A stretch of DNA of 64,000 nucleotides from Diphasiastrum complanatum (Eukaryota; Streptophyta; Lycopodiopsida; Lycopodiales; Lycopodiaceae), in contig CM055110.1 of NCBI GenBank assembly GCA_029204225.1, forward strand, positions 43,981,328 to 44,045,327, given 5' to 3'. Positions 10,935 through 22,655 of this stretch are shown here, in pieces. A program made the position numbers and the translations under genes. Numbering within the stretch: the first letter of the stretch is position 1; each line of letters starts with the position of its first letter. The notes beneath the pieces are model-generated. The model was not told the DNA's origin. It did no database searches and was given only the letters and a program-made list of their open reading frames with translations.

Positions 10935-13466
10935 GTTGAATTTCACACGTGTGGATTGTCCACTACATGTACTTGTGATCTCCTAAGGTGTGTAGATGCA
11001 CCAAGATCAAGACTAGATTGAGATTAAGGATCTATCTTTGATTCTATGGCAAAAACACACTACTACATGCATTCAATCACTTCCAACTCTCACTCACACG
11101 TGTGGGAAGTGTTCCAAAAGTATTCTAAGTAAAAACAAGCTACTCTCCTCGGGTAGAGAGAGAAAAACCATCATGAGCTCTCGGGTAGAGAGAGAAACTA
11201 GAAATTCAATGACACTCAAAATCCACTCAATCTCAAAATCAATTAGATCCAAATGAGGAGTACAATGATATTAGTAGATTCATGAGCTACCACTATGCTT
11301 AACTATGATTGGATCACACTTTGCCACCTCTTAATCCTATTGGACCATTGATCCATGCACCTCTAAATTCTATTGGACTATATTCAAGCACACCTCAAAT
11401 TCCTATTGGACCACACATGGTTCCACCTCTAAATCCTATTGGACCTCTTAAACTTCATCAAACAAAAGCATTACACTTGTCTACACTCTAATTGGCACAA
11501 GTTTGGCCTCCTACTTTATTTTGGCTCAATAGTGGCATTACAAGTGGAAATGGATAATTTGCCATCTATGCCAAATTTGACCATTAACATCCTACACCTA
11601 AATCTTGACTATGAAATTCTATGAGACCCCTATCTCAAACATTTTGATTTACTTTACAATTCTCCACACATGACTTGGACTAGCGCACTTTGATTGATTA
11701 AGTCACCATTACATGCAAGCTCCCTATGAATATCCTTGACTCTCAAAACATAATTAGATGCACTCTCATCACTCTTTTGACTACTTTGGAATATTTCATT
11801 TCTAAGAGTGAGGAGCCTAGAGGTGTTCTTAGCCTCATAGATGGACTTGAGACAATCCCAAGCTTCCTTGGATGTAGAACAATCACCAACCTCCCTCAAT
11901 ATCTCATTAGAGACATTCATCTTAATGTAGTGGAGAGCCATCCTAGCTCTCTTCTTGTATTTTTGTACTTCTTGAAGGACTTGAGGCTCCTCCTCAATCC
12001 CAAGTACAATGTCCGTCACACCTTGGAGTATCAAGATGGACTCCATCCTCAACTTCCATATTGAATAATTGGAAGTAGACAATCTCTCACTTGGTTGCAG
12101 CAAGTATGAACTCATTGAAGTCATGTAAAGTGGAGATAAATAAAAGTGATGAACAAAAAATGTTGCTTCTCTCTCATTATAGGATCCAATAATGGTGTGC
12201 TACCATCTCCTATGCAAGATCTTGCAACAAACTGTGAGATGATTCTCACTAGCTATCTCAATCTCTCCAAAACTAGATCTACTTCACATCAAATGATGGA
12301 GTATGGGCAAAGTTAGGATCAAACACTCTTAGCACGTGTGAAATACACTAAGAAACCAAATTTGACTCAAATACAATGATATTGCATGAAACAAAATGGC
12401 TAAGATCTCAAAACACTGCCTAGATCACATATAGATGAGATTGGTAAGCATTCAACTGTGATTTTGGATCAAACAAGCAATCTTTTGACCAAACCAAATG
12501 TGTCCACCCAGGTCTAGGTGCCCTACCTAACCCTCTTCAAAAGCTTATAACTTTTGATTGGCTCAACCAAATGGAATGAAACTGATTGCATCAGAAACTA
12601 GACAAAAATAGCTTCAAAACAAGCTATCTAGCAAGATTTTTGGATCAAACATGAAAGAGAACTCCCAAACTGAAATTGGATGTTCCTCACACGTGTCTGA
12701 GCACCTGATTCCGTACAGTACCAGGTCAGACCCAATCAATGTCCTTTTGATCTCTTTTGATCCAAAATTGAACAAGATAGCTAGGAAAATGGGCCTTGAC
12801 AATTTCTAGCTCAATATTGATGAATAGTTTTCACTCAAATGGATCAAAATGCATGGTAACCTTAGGTAGGCTCTGATACCATGTTGATTTTCACACGTGT
12901 GGACTGTCCACTACATGTACTTGTGATCTCCTAAGGTGTGTAGATGCACCAAGATCAAGACTAGATTGAGATTCAAGATCAATCTTGGATTCTATGGCAA
13001 AAACACACTACTACATGCATTCAATCACTTCCAACTCTCACTCACACGTGTGGGAAGTATTCAAAAAATAATCTAAGTAAAAACAAGCTGCTCTCCTCGG
13101 GTAGAGAGAGAAAATGCATCAAGAGCTCTCGGGTAGAGAGAGAAAGCTAGAAATTCAATGACACTCAAAATCCACTCAATCTCAAAATCAATTAGATCCA
13201 AAAAGAGGAGTACAATGATACTAATAGATTCATGAGCTACCACTATGCTTAACTATGATTGGATCACACTTTGCCACCTCTTAATCCTATTGGACCATTG
13301 ATCCATGCACCTCTAAATTCTATTGGACTATATTCAAGCACACCTCAATTTTCTATTGGACCTCACAAGGTTCCACCTCTAAATAGCTTCATCAAACAAA
13401 AGCATGACACTTGTCTACACTCTAATTGGCACAAGTTTGGCTCTATTTTGGCTCAATAGTGGCATT
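10934..13466 (-). mobile_element. Copia family 1 element B1, internally deleted
   Basis: This is a minus-oriented element: LTR fragment 10934-~11665, gag fragment, leader, primer-binding site (GGCTCTGATACCA, 12869-12881) and LTR 12882-13466. The left LTR breaks off at CTCCACACATG and joins the gag region at ATGACTTGGACTAG, so the LTR 3' part and all of pol are gone. ATG microhomology at the joint suggests a deletion between short repeats. The right LTR is cut at GGCATT, where the complete copy continues into ACAAGTGG. The element sits inside gene B of copy D. Confidence 0.8.
11654..12124 (-). pseudogene. Copia family 1 Gag N-terminal fragment (B1)
   Basis: The 156-residue frame (MTSMSSYLLQPSERLSTSNY...) is nearly identical to the Gag starts at 18053 and 34409. 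It has the copia Gag (UBN2-like) pattern: N-Y-S-I-W-K-L-R-M near residue 20, then KEAWDCL and SYxxR-type spacing. It ends where the deletion joins the LTR, so the zinc knuckle and polyprotein are missing. The start ATG is shared with the other copies. Confidence 0.75.
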
Positions 13467-13689
13467 TCCTATTTCTTGGTTGCTTGAGAACTCCTATCGA
13501 ATGTGGAATGGTGGTTGGAATTGTGAGGAAAGGCGAGTAAATGTAGCATCCTGCATTCTAGAAGGGGAGGTGCTGTGGTCGGAGAAGAGCCTGAACATCC
13601 ATTGCGGTTATAGCCGCCAGTAAATATGAATTTTACTCTCTTGTTCAAGAGAATTTAGGGTTTTCTTTTTTTTTTGGGGGGGTGCCCGT

Positions 13690-13741
<52 letters not shown>

Positions 13742-13936
13742 TTGTCATTTCCCTAAGGTTAAAAATAGAAAGAAAAAAGAAAAAAGCCATGTGAAGACTT
13801 TGATAAGTTTCAAATGAGGCAATGGCATGGTTGCTCAAGCTATAAAAGTAATTGACTTTTTTTTGTAGCATCACTTTTGGGTTGTTTGCATGACGATTTG
13901 GAGATGTCATGATGATTTGGAGGTGTCCAAGTTTGC
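13467..13936. other. Unassigned stretch containing a 50-base G homopolymer
   Basis: No gene is supported. After the broken LTR there is about 200 bp of moderately GC-rich sequence, then T9, a G-rich stretch and an uninterrupted run of 50 G at 13690-13739. A minus-strand ORF here encodes mostly proline and is an artefact of the run. The run may be a true microsatellite or an assembly or polishing artefact. Confidence 0.6.
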
Positions 13937-14533
13937 ATGATAATGGGTCTAGTATGGAACTATCCCGGAATGGTTAGTAACTTAACGATAAAACCTATGG
14001 ATGGTCCAATTGGACATTTTTTTTTCCAATTCGATGGTCTAATTACCAGTTTATTAGCTTTGAGCAACAATTGGAAAAATATATTTCTTTTTTCTCAAAA
14101 TTATACAAATGAGTTTGTGTTATATAATCGAATTTTCTTTGAAATTTTCATATTAACAGTTATGGAGTAATTCCATAAATTTGTAATTGATAGGAATTGA
14201 TCAAAAGTAACAAACTGATTTTATTTCCGCTTAAATCATATCGTGAATTGTATGCAAAAGATCAGGCTAGTACTGTTTTTTCATACTAGTAGATGATTTT
14301 TGTATATCAATGATTCAATCCAGGTATATGATAATAATGAGATTATTTTAGACTTTTTTCCTACAATAATTTATTTTTTAACATTTACTACTTTATATCT
14401 TCGTTGTACCTTAGCTGAAAGATTTTTAGGGGACTGAAAATTCTAAGGAAGGAAGAATAGTGGACATCAGAGGTAGTAAGTGTGATTAGAACATGTATTT
14501 CATAGTTAAGATCTTGGTAATCCCTGTAAATAA
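13937..14533 (-). repeat. Dispersed repeat X, copy 2, left part
   Basis: The reverse complement of the segment from about 14160 to 14533 matches ~360-770 of the window (for example ACTTTTGATCA..TTCCTAT and AATTTTCAGT.CTCTGAAAAT-like blocks). Homology stops at the left LTR at 14534 and resumes at 19570, showing that one copy of X was split by the copia element. Confidence 0.6.
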
Positions 14534-15351
14534 TGTTGATTTTCACACGTGTGGACTGTCCACTACATGTACTTGTGATCTCCTAAGGTGTGTAGATGCA
14601 CCAAGATCAAGACTAGATTGAGATTCAAGATCTATCTTTGATTCTATGGCAAAAACACACTACTACATGCATTCAATCACTTCCAACTCTCACTCATACG
14701 TGTGGGAAGTGTTCCAAAAGTATTCTAAGTAAAAAAAAGCTGCTCTCCTCGGGTAGAGAGAGAAAAGCCATCATGAGCTCTCGAGTAGAGAGAGAAAGCT
14801 AGAAATTCAATGACACTCAAAATCCACTCAATCTCAAAATCAATTAGATCCAAAAGGAGGAGTACAATGATACTAATAGATTCATGAGCTACCACTATGC
14901 TTAACTATGATTGGATCACACTTTGCCACCTCTTAATCCTATTGGACCATTGATTCATGCACCTCTAAATTCTATTGGACTATATTCAAGCACACCTCAA
15001 TTTTCTATTGGACCTCACAAGGTTCCACCTCTAAATCCTATTGGACCTCTTAAGCTTTATCAAACAAAAGCATGACACTTGTCTACACTCTAATTGGCAC
15101 AAGTTTGGCTCTATTTTGGCTCAATATTGGCATTACAAGTGGAAATGGATAATTTGCCATCTATGCCAAATTTGACCCTATCAACATCCTACACCTAAAT
15201 GCTTGAGTATGAAATTCTATGAGACCCCTATATCAAACATTTTGATTTACTTTACAATTTTCCACACGTGGGAACATCCTCCACACATGTGAGATTCACT
15301 TACAAACTTCTATCATAAAAAATACCAAGCTAGATTTTTGCCAATTTCTCA
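14534..15351 (-). repeat. 3' LTR of copia family 1 element B2
   Basis: The 818-bp LTR contains paired CACACGTGTGG motifs near its start, three copies of a CCTATTGGACC-type motif and repeated GGGTAGAGAGAG elements (candidate regulatory repeats). On the minus strand it begins TGAGAAATTGG directly after GAGGAGTG, the likely polypurine tract. Confidence 0.85.
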
Positions 15352-15476
15352 CACTCCTCAAAAAATAGCTTGGAAAGGTACTAGACCACTTGAGAAGTTT
15401 GTAAATCTTTTTGAGTGGATCCTTTGGTATGCATAAGAAGTGAAGATCAGCCAAGGGATCCATCATAGAAGCACCC

Positions 15477-18053
15477 TCACCATATCCATGATAAGATCTC
15501 TTTGGAAGAGGTCTCTTGCCAATGCCTTTGAAGAGTGCTCCACCAATATGCCACTATTATCATGGGCTTCCTCCATGCTTGATGATGATCTTTTCCTTGA
15601 AAGTTCCACTTGCATGATGGATGCACCATAAATAGAGAAATCTGAGGCTTCCAAGCCTCATAAGGATCATGGAGATCAAGATCATAAGATGTGAAACAAT
15701 GATGATTATCAAGATTATGCTTTCTAGCTTGACTAGTCCACATACAATGAACTATATCCATGATGGATCTAATCTTGATATCAAAGACTATCTTGATCTT
15801 TTTTAGGCTAGTTACTCTCTCAAGGATGTAAGTGTCCACTTTGGATGCTTCACTTAATCTCAAGAGGAGTTTACAATTTGCCTCAAAACATGTGAAAACA
15901 TGATTTTCAAAAAAGTGAGTACCAAGCTCAATCTTGTTCTTACTAGAACCAAGAGCATACTTTTGACAATACAATATCTTGCTTTCAAAAAGTATTGGAA
16001 ACACATCTAAGTCAATAATGACAAGAAACATGTCCATACCATAAGCATCATACAAAACTAGTATAGTTTTTCTTGAACTTTGAGATCCAAAAAATTCAAT
16101 GAAGCAAGATAGCATTTCAAGCAAAGGAAGAGAAGCATATATGAATGTGTTGTAGTAGATACAACATGAAAGATGCCCCTCTTTGCCATGTAAGGTGAGC
16201 CATAAAGACTCGGCCATGCATCTTGAAGATCTTCTTGAAATCATATGAAGAAGAAACTCCTCCTCACACATTGGCCCCATCATAACTTGAATACCTTCAA
16301 AAAGGATAACTTGTGATGCTTCTTGAGAAGCCTTGATCTCGGCCACTTCCAAGATTGAATCTTCATGCAATATGACATCTCTATTCACCATCACATTTGA
16401 AATAGAGAGTGTAAAGACACTAAAGGCCTCCTTGATGGATGAGTATCCAATCATGATCCATGAGCTTGGATCATCCTTCCTTCTTGTTTCCAAGGGAATA
16501 TGTGCAAAGCAAGCACTACCAAGTTCACTAAGGTGATCAACCTTAGGCTTCATCTTGAATAAAACTTCATATGGTGCTATTCCTTCAAGAGCTCCAATAC
16601 TCCTCAAAGCTTTGATCTTCAATGAGAATTTCTTCTCAACATATGCTTTGAATAATAAGGAATAATCATACACCATAATACTTGAAGAGAGAAGATATGT
16701 GCATCTTGTGTAATCCTCCTCCTTTGAAATATTGGAAATATAAGAAACATCAAGAGAGTTTGCACTCTCACTTGGATCCAATTTGTAGATGCCTTCAAAT
16801 CTTGATCCATATGCAAGTATCTCACCATCCTTCTTAATCACACAATTGTCAATATTGAAATTGACATCAAAGCCACTATCAAGAAGTTGGCCAACACTTA
16901 AGATGTTCTTTGTAAGCTTTGGGACAAAAAGAACATTGTTGAGAAAGAGATCTTTAGAAGATGCAAGCTTCAAGGGAATAATCCCTACTCCTTCAATATT
17001 GCACTCATGCTTACTTGCAAAGTATATGGTCTTCTTGACTCCATCATAAGACATAATAGATGAAAATAAGTGCTTGGAGCCACACATATGTGAAGATGCT
17101 CCACTATCAATATACCATGAGTCATCCTTGTTGAAGGTGGAAGAGGAGAAGCTTGATGCCATAAGAGAGCCTTCTCCATCACTTGCAATATAGTCTTCTT
17201 TCTCATTGGTGATGTTGGCTTGATTGAGTTGATTCTTCTTCTTGAAGCAATTGGTGGCATAATGGCCTTTCTTGCCACAATAAAAGCACTTGATCTTCTT
17301 CTTCTTGATATTTGAAGTAGAAGCATGAGAGGTATCCTCCTCCTCCTCTCCATCTTGGTCTTTAGCTTTGTCATTAGAGAAGTGATGGTGTTGCTTCTTA
17401 CTCCTCTCTTTGTGCTTGGCAAATAGAACTTTGCCATCATCATGATTGAGTGATATCTTGTCCATCCTCAAGAGTTTGTACTCTTGTCTTGATTCTTCAG
17501 AAATAAGCACACTTTGAAGGGCCTCCAAACTTGGTAGCTCCTCCTTAATGGCATAGGATTGGACAAGGTTGTCATATTAATCTCTCAAGCCATTGAGAAT
17601 GACTTGGACTAGCTCACTTTGATTGATTGAGTCACCAATACATGCAAGCTCCCTATGAATATCCTTGACTCTCAAAACATAATTAGATGCACTCTCATCA
17701 CTCTTTTGACTACTTTGGAATATTTGATTTTTAAGAGTGAGGAGCCTAGAGGTGTTCTTAGCCTCATAGATGGACTTGAGACAATCCCAAGCTTCCTTGG
17801 ATGTAGAACAATCACCAATCTCCCTCAATATCTCATTAGAGACATTCATCTTAATGTAGTGGAGAGCCATCCTAGCTCTCTTCTTGTATTTTTGTACTTC
17901 TTGAAGGACTTGAGGCTCCTCCTCAATCCCAAGTACAATGTCCATCACATCTTGGAGTATCAAGATGGACTCCATCCTCAACTTCCATATTGAATAATTG
18001 GAAGTAGACAATCTCTCACTTGGTTGCAACAAGTATGAACTCATTGAAGTCAT
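15477..18053 (-). pseudogene. Copia family 1 gag-pol remnant (B2)
   Basis: One frame runs from ATG 18053 to 15477 with a single premature stop at 17577-17579 (TAA where copy B3 has GAA in GLRDEYDN). Gag N-terminus, then a CCHC knuckle (CFYCGKKGHYATNC), then the protease site DSWYIDSGASSHM, an NVLFVPKLTKNILSVGQL segment, and the integrase C-terminal GIAPYEVLF and a W-M-I-x-G-Y block. The integrase DDE core and reverse transcriptase are absent. The last ~350 residues are open but largely unrecognised; KNKIELGTHFFENHVF near 15.95 kb resembles a decayed copia RNase H end. Lacking reverse transcriptase, it would depend on other copies. Confidence 0.8.
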
Positions 18054-18483
18054 GTAAAGTGGAGATAAATAAAAGTGATGAACAAAAAATGTTGCTCTTC
18101 TCTCACTATAGGATCCAATAATGGTGTGCTACCATCTCCTATGCAAGATCTTGCAACAAACTGTGAGATGATTCTCACTAGGTTAGGATCAAACACTCTT
18201 AGCACGTGTGAAATACACTAAGAAACCAAATTTGACTCAAATACAATGATATTGCATGAAACAAAATGGCTAAGATCTCAAAACAATGCCTAGTTCACAT
18301 ATAGATGAGATTGGTAAGCATTCAACTGTGATTTTGGATCAAACAAGCAATCTTTTGACCAAACCAAATGTGTCCACCCAGGTCTAGGTGCCCTACCTAA
18401 CCCTCTTCAAAAGCTTATAACTTTTGATTGGCTCAACCAAATGGAATGAAACTGATTGCATCAGAAACTAGACAAAAATAGCT

Positions 18484-18672
18484 TCAAAACAAGCTATCTA
18501 GCAAGATTTTTGGATCAAACATGAAAGAGAACTCCCAAACTGAAATTGGATGTTCCTCACACGTGTCTGAGCACCTGATTTCGTACAGTACCAGGTCAGA
18601 CCCAATCAATGTCCTTTTGATCTCTTTTGATCCAAAATTGAACAAGATAGCTAGGAAAATGGGCCTTGACAA
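18484..18672 (-). other. 62-codon ORF in the family 1 leader
   Basis: A 62-codon frame (MSRPIFLAILFNFGSK...) lies between the primer-binding site and gag. The same frame is present at 12614-12802 and 33790-33978. Because the copies are all recent and nearly identical, conservation does not prove translation; it may be an upstream ORF or chance. Confidence 0.35.
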
Positions 18673-18751
18673 TTTCTAGCTCAAGATTGATGAAAATTTT
18701 TCACTTAGATGGATCAAAATGCATGGTAACCTTAGGTAGGCTCTGATACCA

Positions 18752-19569
18752 TGTTGAATTTCACACGTGTGGATTGTCCACTACATGTACTTGTGATCTC
18801 CTAAGGTGTGTAGATGCACCAAGATCAAGACTAGATTGAGATTCAAGATCTATCTTTGATTCTATGGCAAAAACACACTACTACATGCATTCAATCACTT
18901 CCAACTCTCACTCACACGTGTGGGAAGTGTTCCAAAAGTATTCTAAGTAAAAACAAGCCGCTCTCCTCAGGTAGAGAGAGAAAAACCATCATGAGCTCTC
19001 GGGTAGAGAGAGAAAGCTAGAAATTCAATGACACTCAAAATCCACTCAATCTCAAAATCAATTAGATCCAAAAGGAGGAGTACAATGATACTAATAGATT
19101 CATGAGCTACCACTATGCTTAACTATGATTGGATCACACTTTGCCACCTCTTAATCCTATTGGACCATTGATCCATGCACCTCTAAATTCTATTGGACTA
19201 TATTCAAGCACACCTCAATTTTCTATTGGACCTCACAAGGTTCCACCTCTAAATCCTATTGGACCTCTTAAGCTTCATCAAACAAAAGCATGACACTTGT
19301 CTACACTCTAATTGGCACAAGTTTGGCTCTATTTTGGCTCAATATTGGCATTACAAGTGGAAATGGATAATTTGCCATCTATGCCAAATTTGACCCTATC
19401 AACATCCTACACCTAAATGCTTGACTATGAAATTCTATGAGACCCCTATATCAAACATTTTGATTTACTTTACAATTCTCCACACGTGGGAACATCCTCC
19501 ACACATGTGAGATTCACTTACAAACTTCTATCATAAAAAATACCAAGCTAGATTTTTGCTAATTTCTCA
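18752..19569 (-). repeat. 5' LTR of copia family 1 element B2
   Basis: This is the 818-bp partner of the left LTR. It abuts the primer-binding site on its left and repeat X on its right (19570). It would carry the promoter driving the minus-strand transcript. Confidence 0.85.
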
Positions 19570-20350
19570 AAAATTATTGCTTAAAACCGGATATTAATTT
19601 CCTGCATAGAAATCATTTAGTTGAATTCATAACTAATATCTTTGTAACCATTGAGCTTATCCACAGTTTTGAATGTCATTGTGATGTTAGAAGTGGAATC
19701 TGATACATGAATTACATTGGATCTATTAATTGATAGAAGCTTGTCCCTAGGGGATTCGAAGCTTATCATTAACCAGAAAGAATTAGAAGGTAATATTGAA
19801 CCATGTTAGTTTCCTTGTTTCAAGCACAAGATCAGGTGTGTGATATCCATCTAATAAGCATGCCAATCATCCAAATAAATTGATTCTCTAGTTTTTGGAA
19901 ACAAGAGATAATGTCCTATATGGATTATAGAACAGCTAGATGATCAGTGGATCTCTAGAGTATCTAATAAGGCGATTAAGAGTTTTTTTGGAAGGAAGAG
20001 CTGGTGGTATGTGACATCAATATTTTTGAAAAGGAAATTCTAGGATTGTAAAGATCTAATAAATCAATGGAGTATTTTAGTACCTAGTCGCGGTATGGAA
20101 AAAAATAAAACCATTGATCAATTAATGTGGGGTATTTTAAAAAAATTTGAGGTTTAATCTAGATCCCAATATGGTATCTCACTATTTTCTTGTTTTTTTG
20201 ATTGATCGTTTACTTCTTAGTAATTTGTCGAATATAAGACATCAGACTGATTTAAATGATTCTTTCTAGCATGAAGGTATTCTTCTGAAAGACTGTTATG
20301 TTATTTAAATTACTACTTGTGTGAATAGACTTGGAATTTAGAGAAATTAT
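19570..20350 (-). repeat. Dispersed repeat X, copy 2, right part
   Basis: The reverse complement matches window positions 1 to ~390, including CTAGAGATCCACTGATCATC (19940-19960 inverted), so it is the continuation of the X copy interrupted at 14533. From about 20000 to 20350 no homology or gene is evident. It ends at the family 3 LTR. Confidence 0.6.
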
Positions 20351-20982
20351 TGTCGGAAATCAATGGAAATGAGCGGAAGCTGGGAGCAAGCTTGGTGCGT
20401 GGATCAGAAGCACCACAATTAGCAGTAGAACGTTCAAATTGAAAGATTCACAGATGCACAAAGAACAATACAGTAGTAGGACTGAAAGATTGCACTCTGA
20501 TTAATATCAAAACACTAAGTACAATTGCTTGAAGTGATAACTTCCGCTTACAATTGTTCAGCGTAATAACGCTGGCTATTTTTGAATAGATCTCAAAATC
20601 AAATTTTTTTTTTTGATGAAGATTCTAGGATAATATCTTACAAATATCTACAACTACCTTCTGTTGCAGTTATTACAATCGCCTCATTCCAGTTACTGCA
20701 TGTACAAAGTGGGTGGACTGTCAACGTGAAGTTGTTGGTTCGGACAGTATCAGTATTTACAAGTATCAAAAAATATACACTGACTTGAAAAATATAGAAT
20801 TTTTAGAGTCAATCCAGTATCGAAAAATATAGAAATTTTTGAGTCGATCCAGTCTCGAAAAATTCTGAAAACTTCAATCTTAAATTTTTTGATCCCTTGA
20901 ACAGAAATTCGAACCTTCTGTTCTGGCTTTTCAGGATGCTCATTATTGAACAGATCTTGAGGCTGAGCATCAAATTCCAACA
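20351..20982 (-). repeat. 3' LTR of copia family 3
   Basis: The 632-bp block is bounded by TGTCGGAAATC and AAATTCCAACA. On the minus strand it follows a polypurine tract (ATTAAGGGGGAG). It is the inverted match of 9377-9998. Confidence 0.8.
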
Positions 20983-21525
20983 CTCCCCCTTAATGTGGAT
21001 TCCAAAGACTTTTGATTTTCAGATTCAACATGTAATTGAATCTGAGATGGCGATCCTTTGACAGAGCTTTCGTGAAGTACTCTACTACCATTGATTCTGT
21101 CCTGTAGGAGACTAAGGATACCTCTTTGCTTTGCACTTTCTCTCTCAAATAGTGAGACCTGATTTCGATATGCTACTTGAGAATGAAATCTCGAACTAAG
21201 AGAGAGAGCTATGGTGCTTTGGTTTTCACAAAATATGGTCGTCAAGGTCGATTTCTGCTAGCAGGTGCCTCAGCCAAATTGCCTCCTTTGTAGCATTTGT
21301 GGCAACAATGTACTCTGATTCAATTGATGATAATGCAACTGAGGGCTGCTTTCGGCTGTTCCATGAGATTGGGCCTTGATTGTATAAAAATACAAAACCA
21401 GAAGTAGACCTTCTAGTATCGATATTTCCTGCCCAATCCACATATGTGTATCCTTCAAGTATGTTGGAAAGTTGGCTGCCTCCATAACATATGCTAAGAT
21501 GTTTGGTTGTTTGGATGTACTTCAT
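20970..21525 (-). pseudogene. Copia family 3 RNase H domain
   Basis: Frame 21525-21226 carries the copia RNase H signature: YTYVDWAGN, RRSTSGFVF, ISWNSRKQ and ALSSIESEY, with Asp and Glu metal ligands visible. Frame 21245-20970 continues with the C-terminal FCENQSTIAL block. The region joins the polypurine tract directly. A frame change between the two blocks marks a pseudogene. Confidence 0.8.
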
Positions 21526-21577
21526 GACTTTTGTGAGCGATTTCTAGTGGGTTAGACCTAGATTTGATAGGAATTGG

Positions 21578-22480
21578 CTAAGTGAACTGATTGAATACAC
21601 AATGTTGGATCGAGTACAAATCATTGCATACATCAGTGAGCCGATGATGGAGTGAAACAGATATTGCTTCATCTCCTCCTTTTCTGCCTTTGTTTGAGGA
21701 GATTGTTTGTTCCTTTGACAGCTTCAATCCAGGGTCTATAGGAAAGAGACTTGGTTTGTAGTTGGTCATTCCATACTTTTCCAGTACGTTTATGAGATAT
21801 CTCTGCTGGTTGATGAAAATCAGACGCCTGGATCAAAATTGAAAGATTTTGATTCCAGGACAATAGTGGGCTGGACCCATGTTAGTCATTTTATACTCCT
21901 TGGCTAGCATGCATTTCGTTTTCTTCATCAAATTCAGATTGTTACTGAATAGTAGTATATCATCCACATAGAGAGTGATGATGAAGAAGAAATTTGTTAC
22001 AGACTTAAAGTAAACATTCGAGTCTGCTGAGTTTGGAATGAAACCATTCTTAATAAGAAATGCGTTGATTTTCTGGAACTAGGCCCTAGGTGACTATTTC
22101 AGCCCATAGAGTGCCTTGTGGATTTTGCACACAAGGTGTTGCTTATTCCTTAGCTCATATCCTTTCGGCTGTGACATAAAGATTTCCTCTTGCGGTCTGG
22201 ACATCCATCTGATGGACCTCGAGATCTGTTGCGGTTGCAAAGGAGAGTAACAGACGAATCGAAGCATGCTTGATGACTGGGCTGAATGTATCAAAATAAT
22301 TCAGATCTAGAATCTAGAAATAGTCTTTGGCGACCAGGCTGGCTTTATATCGATTTAGCATTCCTTCAACATTGTACTTCGTCTTGAATATCCATTTGCA
22401 TGGAATCGGATTTCTCTCCTTTGGTAGCTCAATGACTGTCCATGTTTAATTCTCTATCAAAGAATCAAATTTAGTGTCCA
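21578..22480 (-). pseudogene. Copia family 3 reverse transcriptase remnant
   Basis: Frames at 22294-22094 and 21863-21578 contain the copia landmarks EEIFMSQPKGYE and LVCKIHKALYGLK, with YLLLY-type catalytic context replaced by decayed sequence around 21950 (ILLFSNNLNL region). Multiple stops and shifts are present. It lies between integrase on the right and RNase H on the left, as expected for minus-strand copia. Confidence 0.7.
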
Positions 22481-22655
22481 TCGTTGCTTTCCATTGATCA
22501 GCAGACATTGCCTCCGATATTGTGTTTGGTTTCTGAATGAAGTAGCAGACTACATCGTCCATAAATCTGGATGGAGGTTGTCTTGGTCGATTTGATCTTC
22601 TTGGTTGAGTCTCGACCCCCTAATGTGATTCATCTGGTTGAGGTTCTGTCTCATT

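Larger units (their letters stand above)
14534..19569 (-). mobile_element. Copia family 1 element B2 with two 818-bp LTRs
   Basis: This is the most complete family 1 copy, 5036 bp. LTRs are 14534-15351 and 18752-19569, equal in length, starting TGTTGA and ending TTTCTCA, with few differences by eye, which implies a recent insertion. The primer-binding site GGCTCTGATACCA (18739-18751) beside the right LTR gives minus orientation. Gag and protease are present, but the integrase core and reverse transcriptase are missing, so the copy is not autonomous. Repeat X continues on both sides. The expected 5-bp target duplication is imperfect (AATAA left, AAAAT right). Confidence 0.9.

Noticed and set aside
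11726-12064. Plus-strand 112-codon ORF repeated at 17655 and (minus) 34469
   Set aside because: It is the antisense of the copia family 1 Gag and repeats only because Gag does.
13608-13910. 100-codon ORF with a proline run
   Set aside because: It is the reading of the G homopolymer on the minus strand; no other coding evidence.
15440-15631. Short plus-strand ORF beside the B2 LTR
   Set aside because: Shadow of the minus-strand polyprotein remnant.
14529-19574. A perfect 5-bp target duplication around copia element B2
   Set aside because: Flanks read AATAA and AAAAT; similar but not identical, so no clean duplication is claimed.
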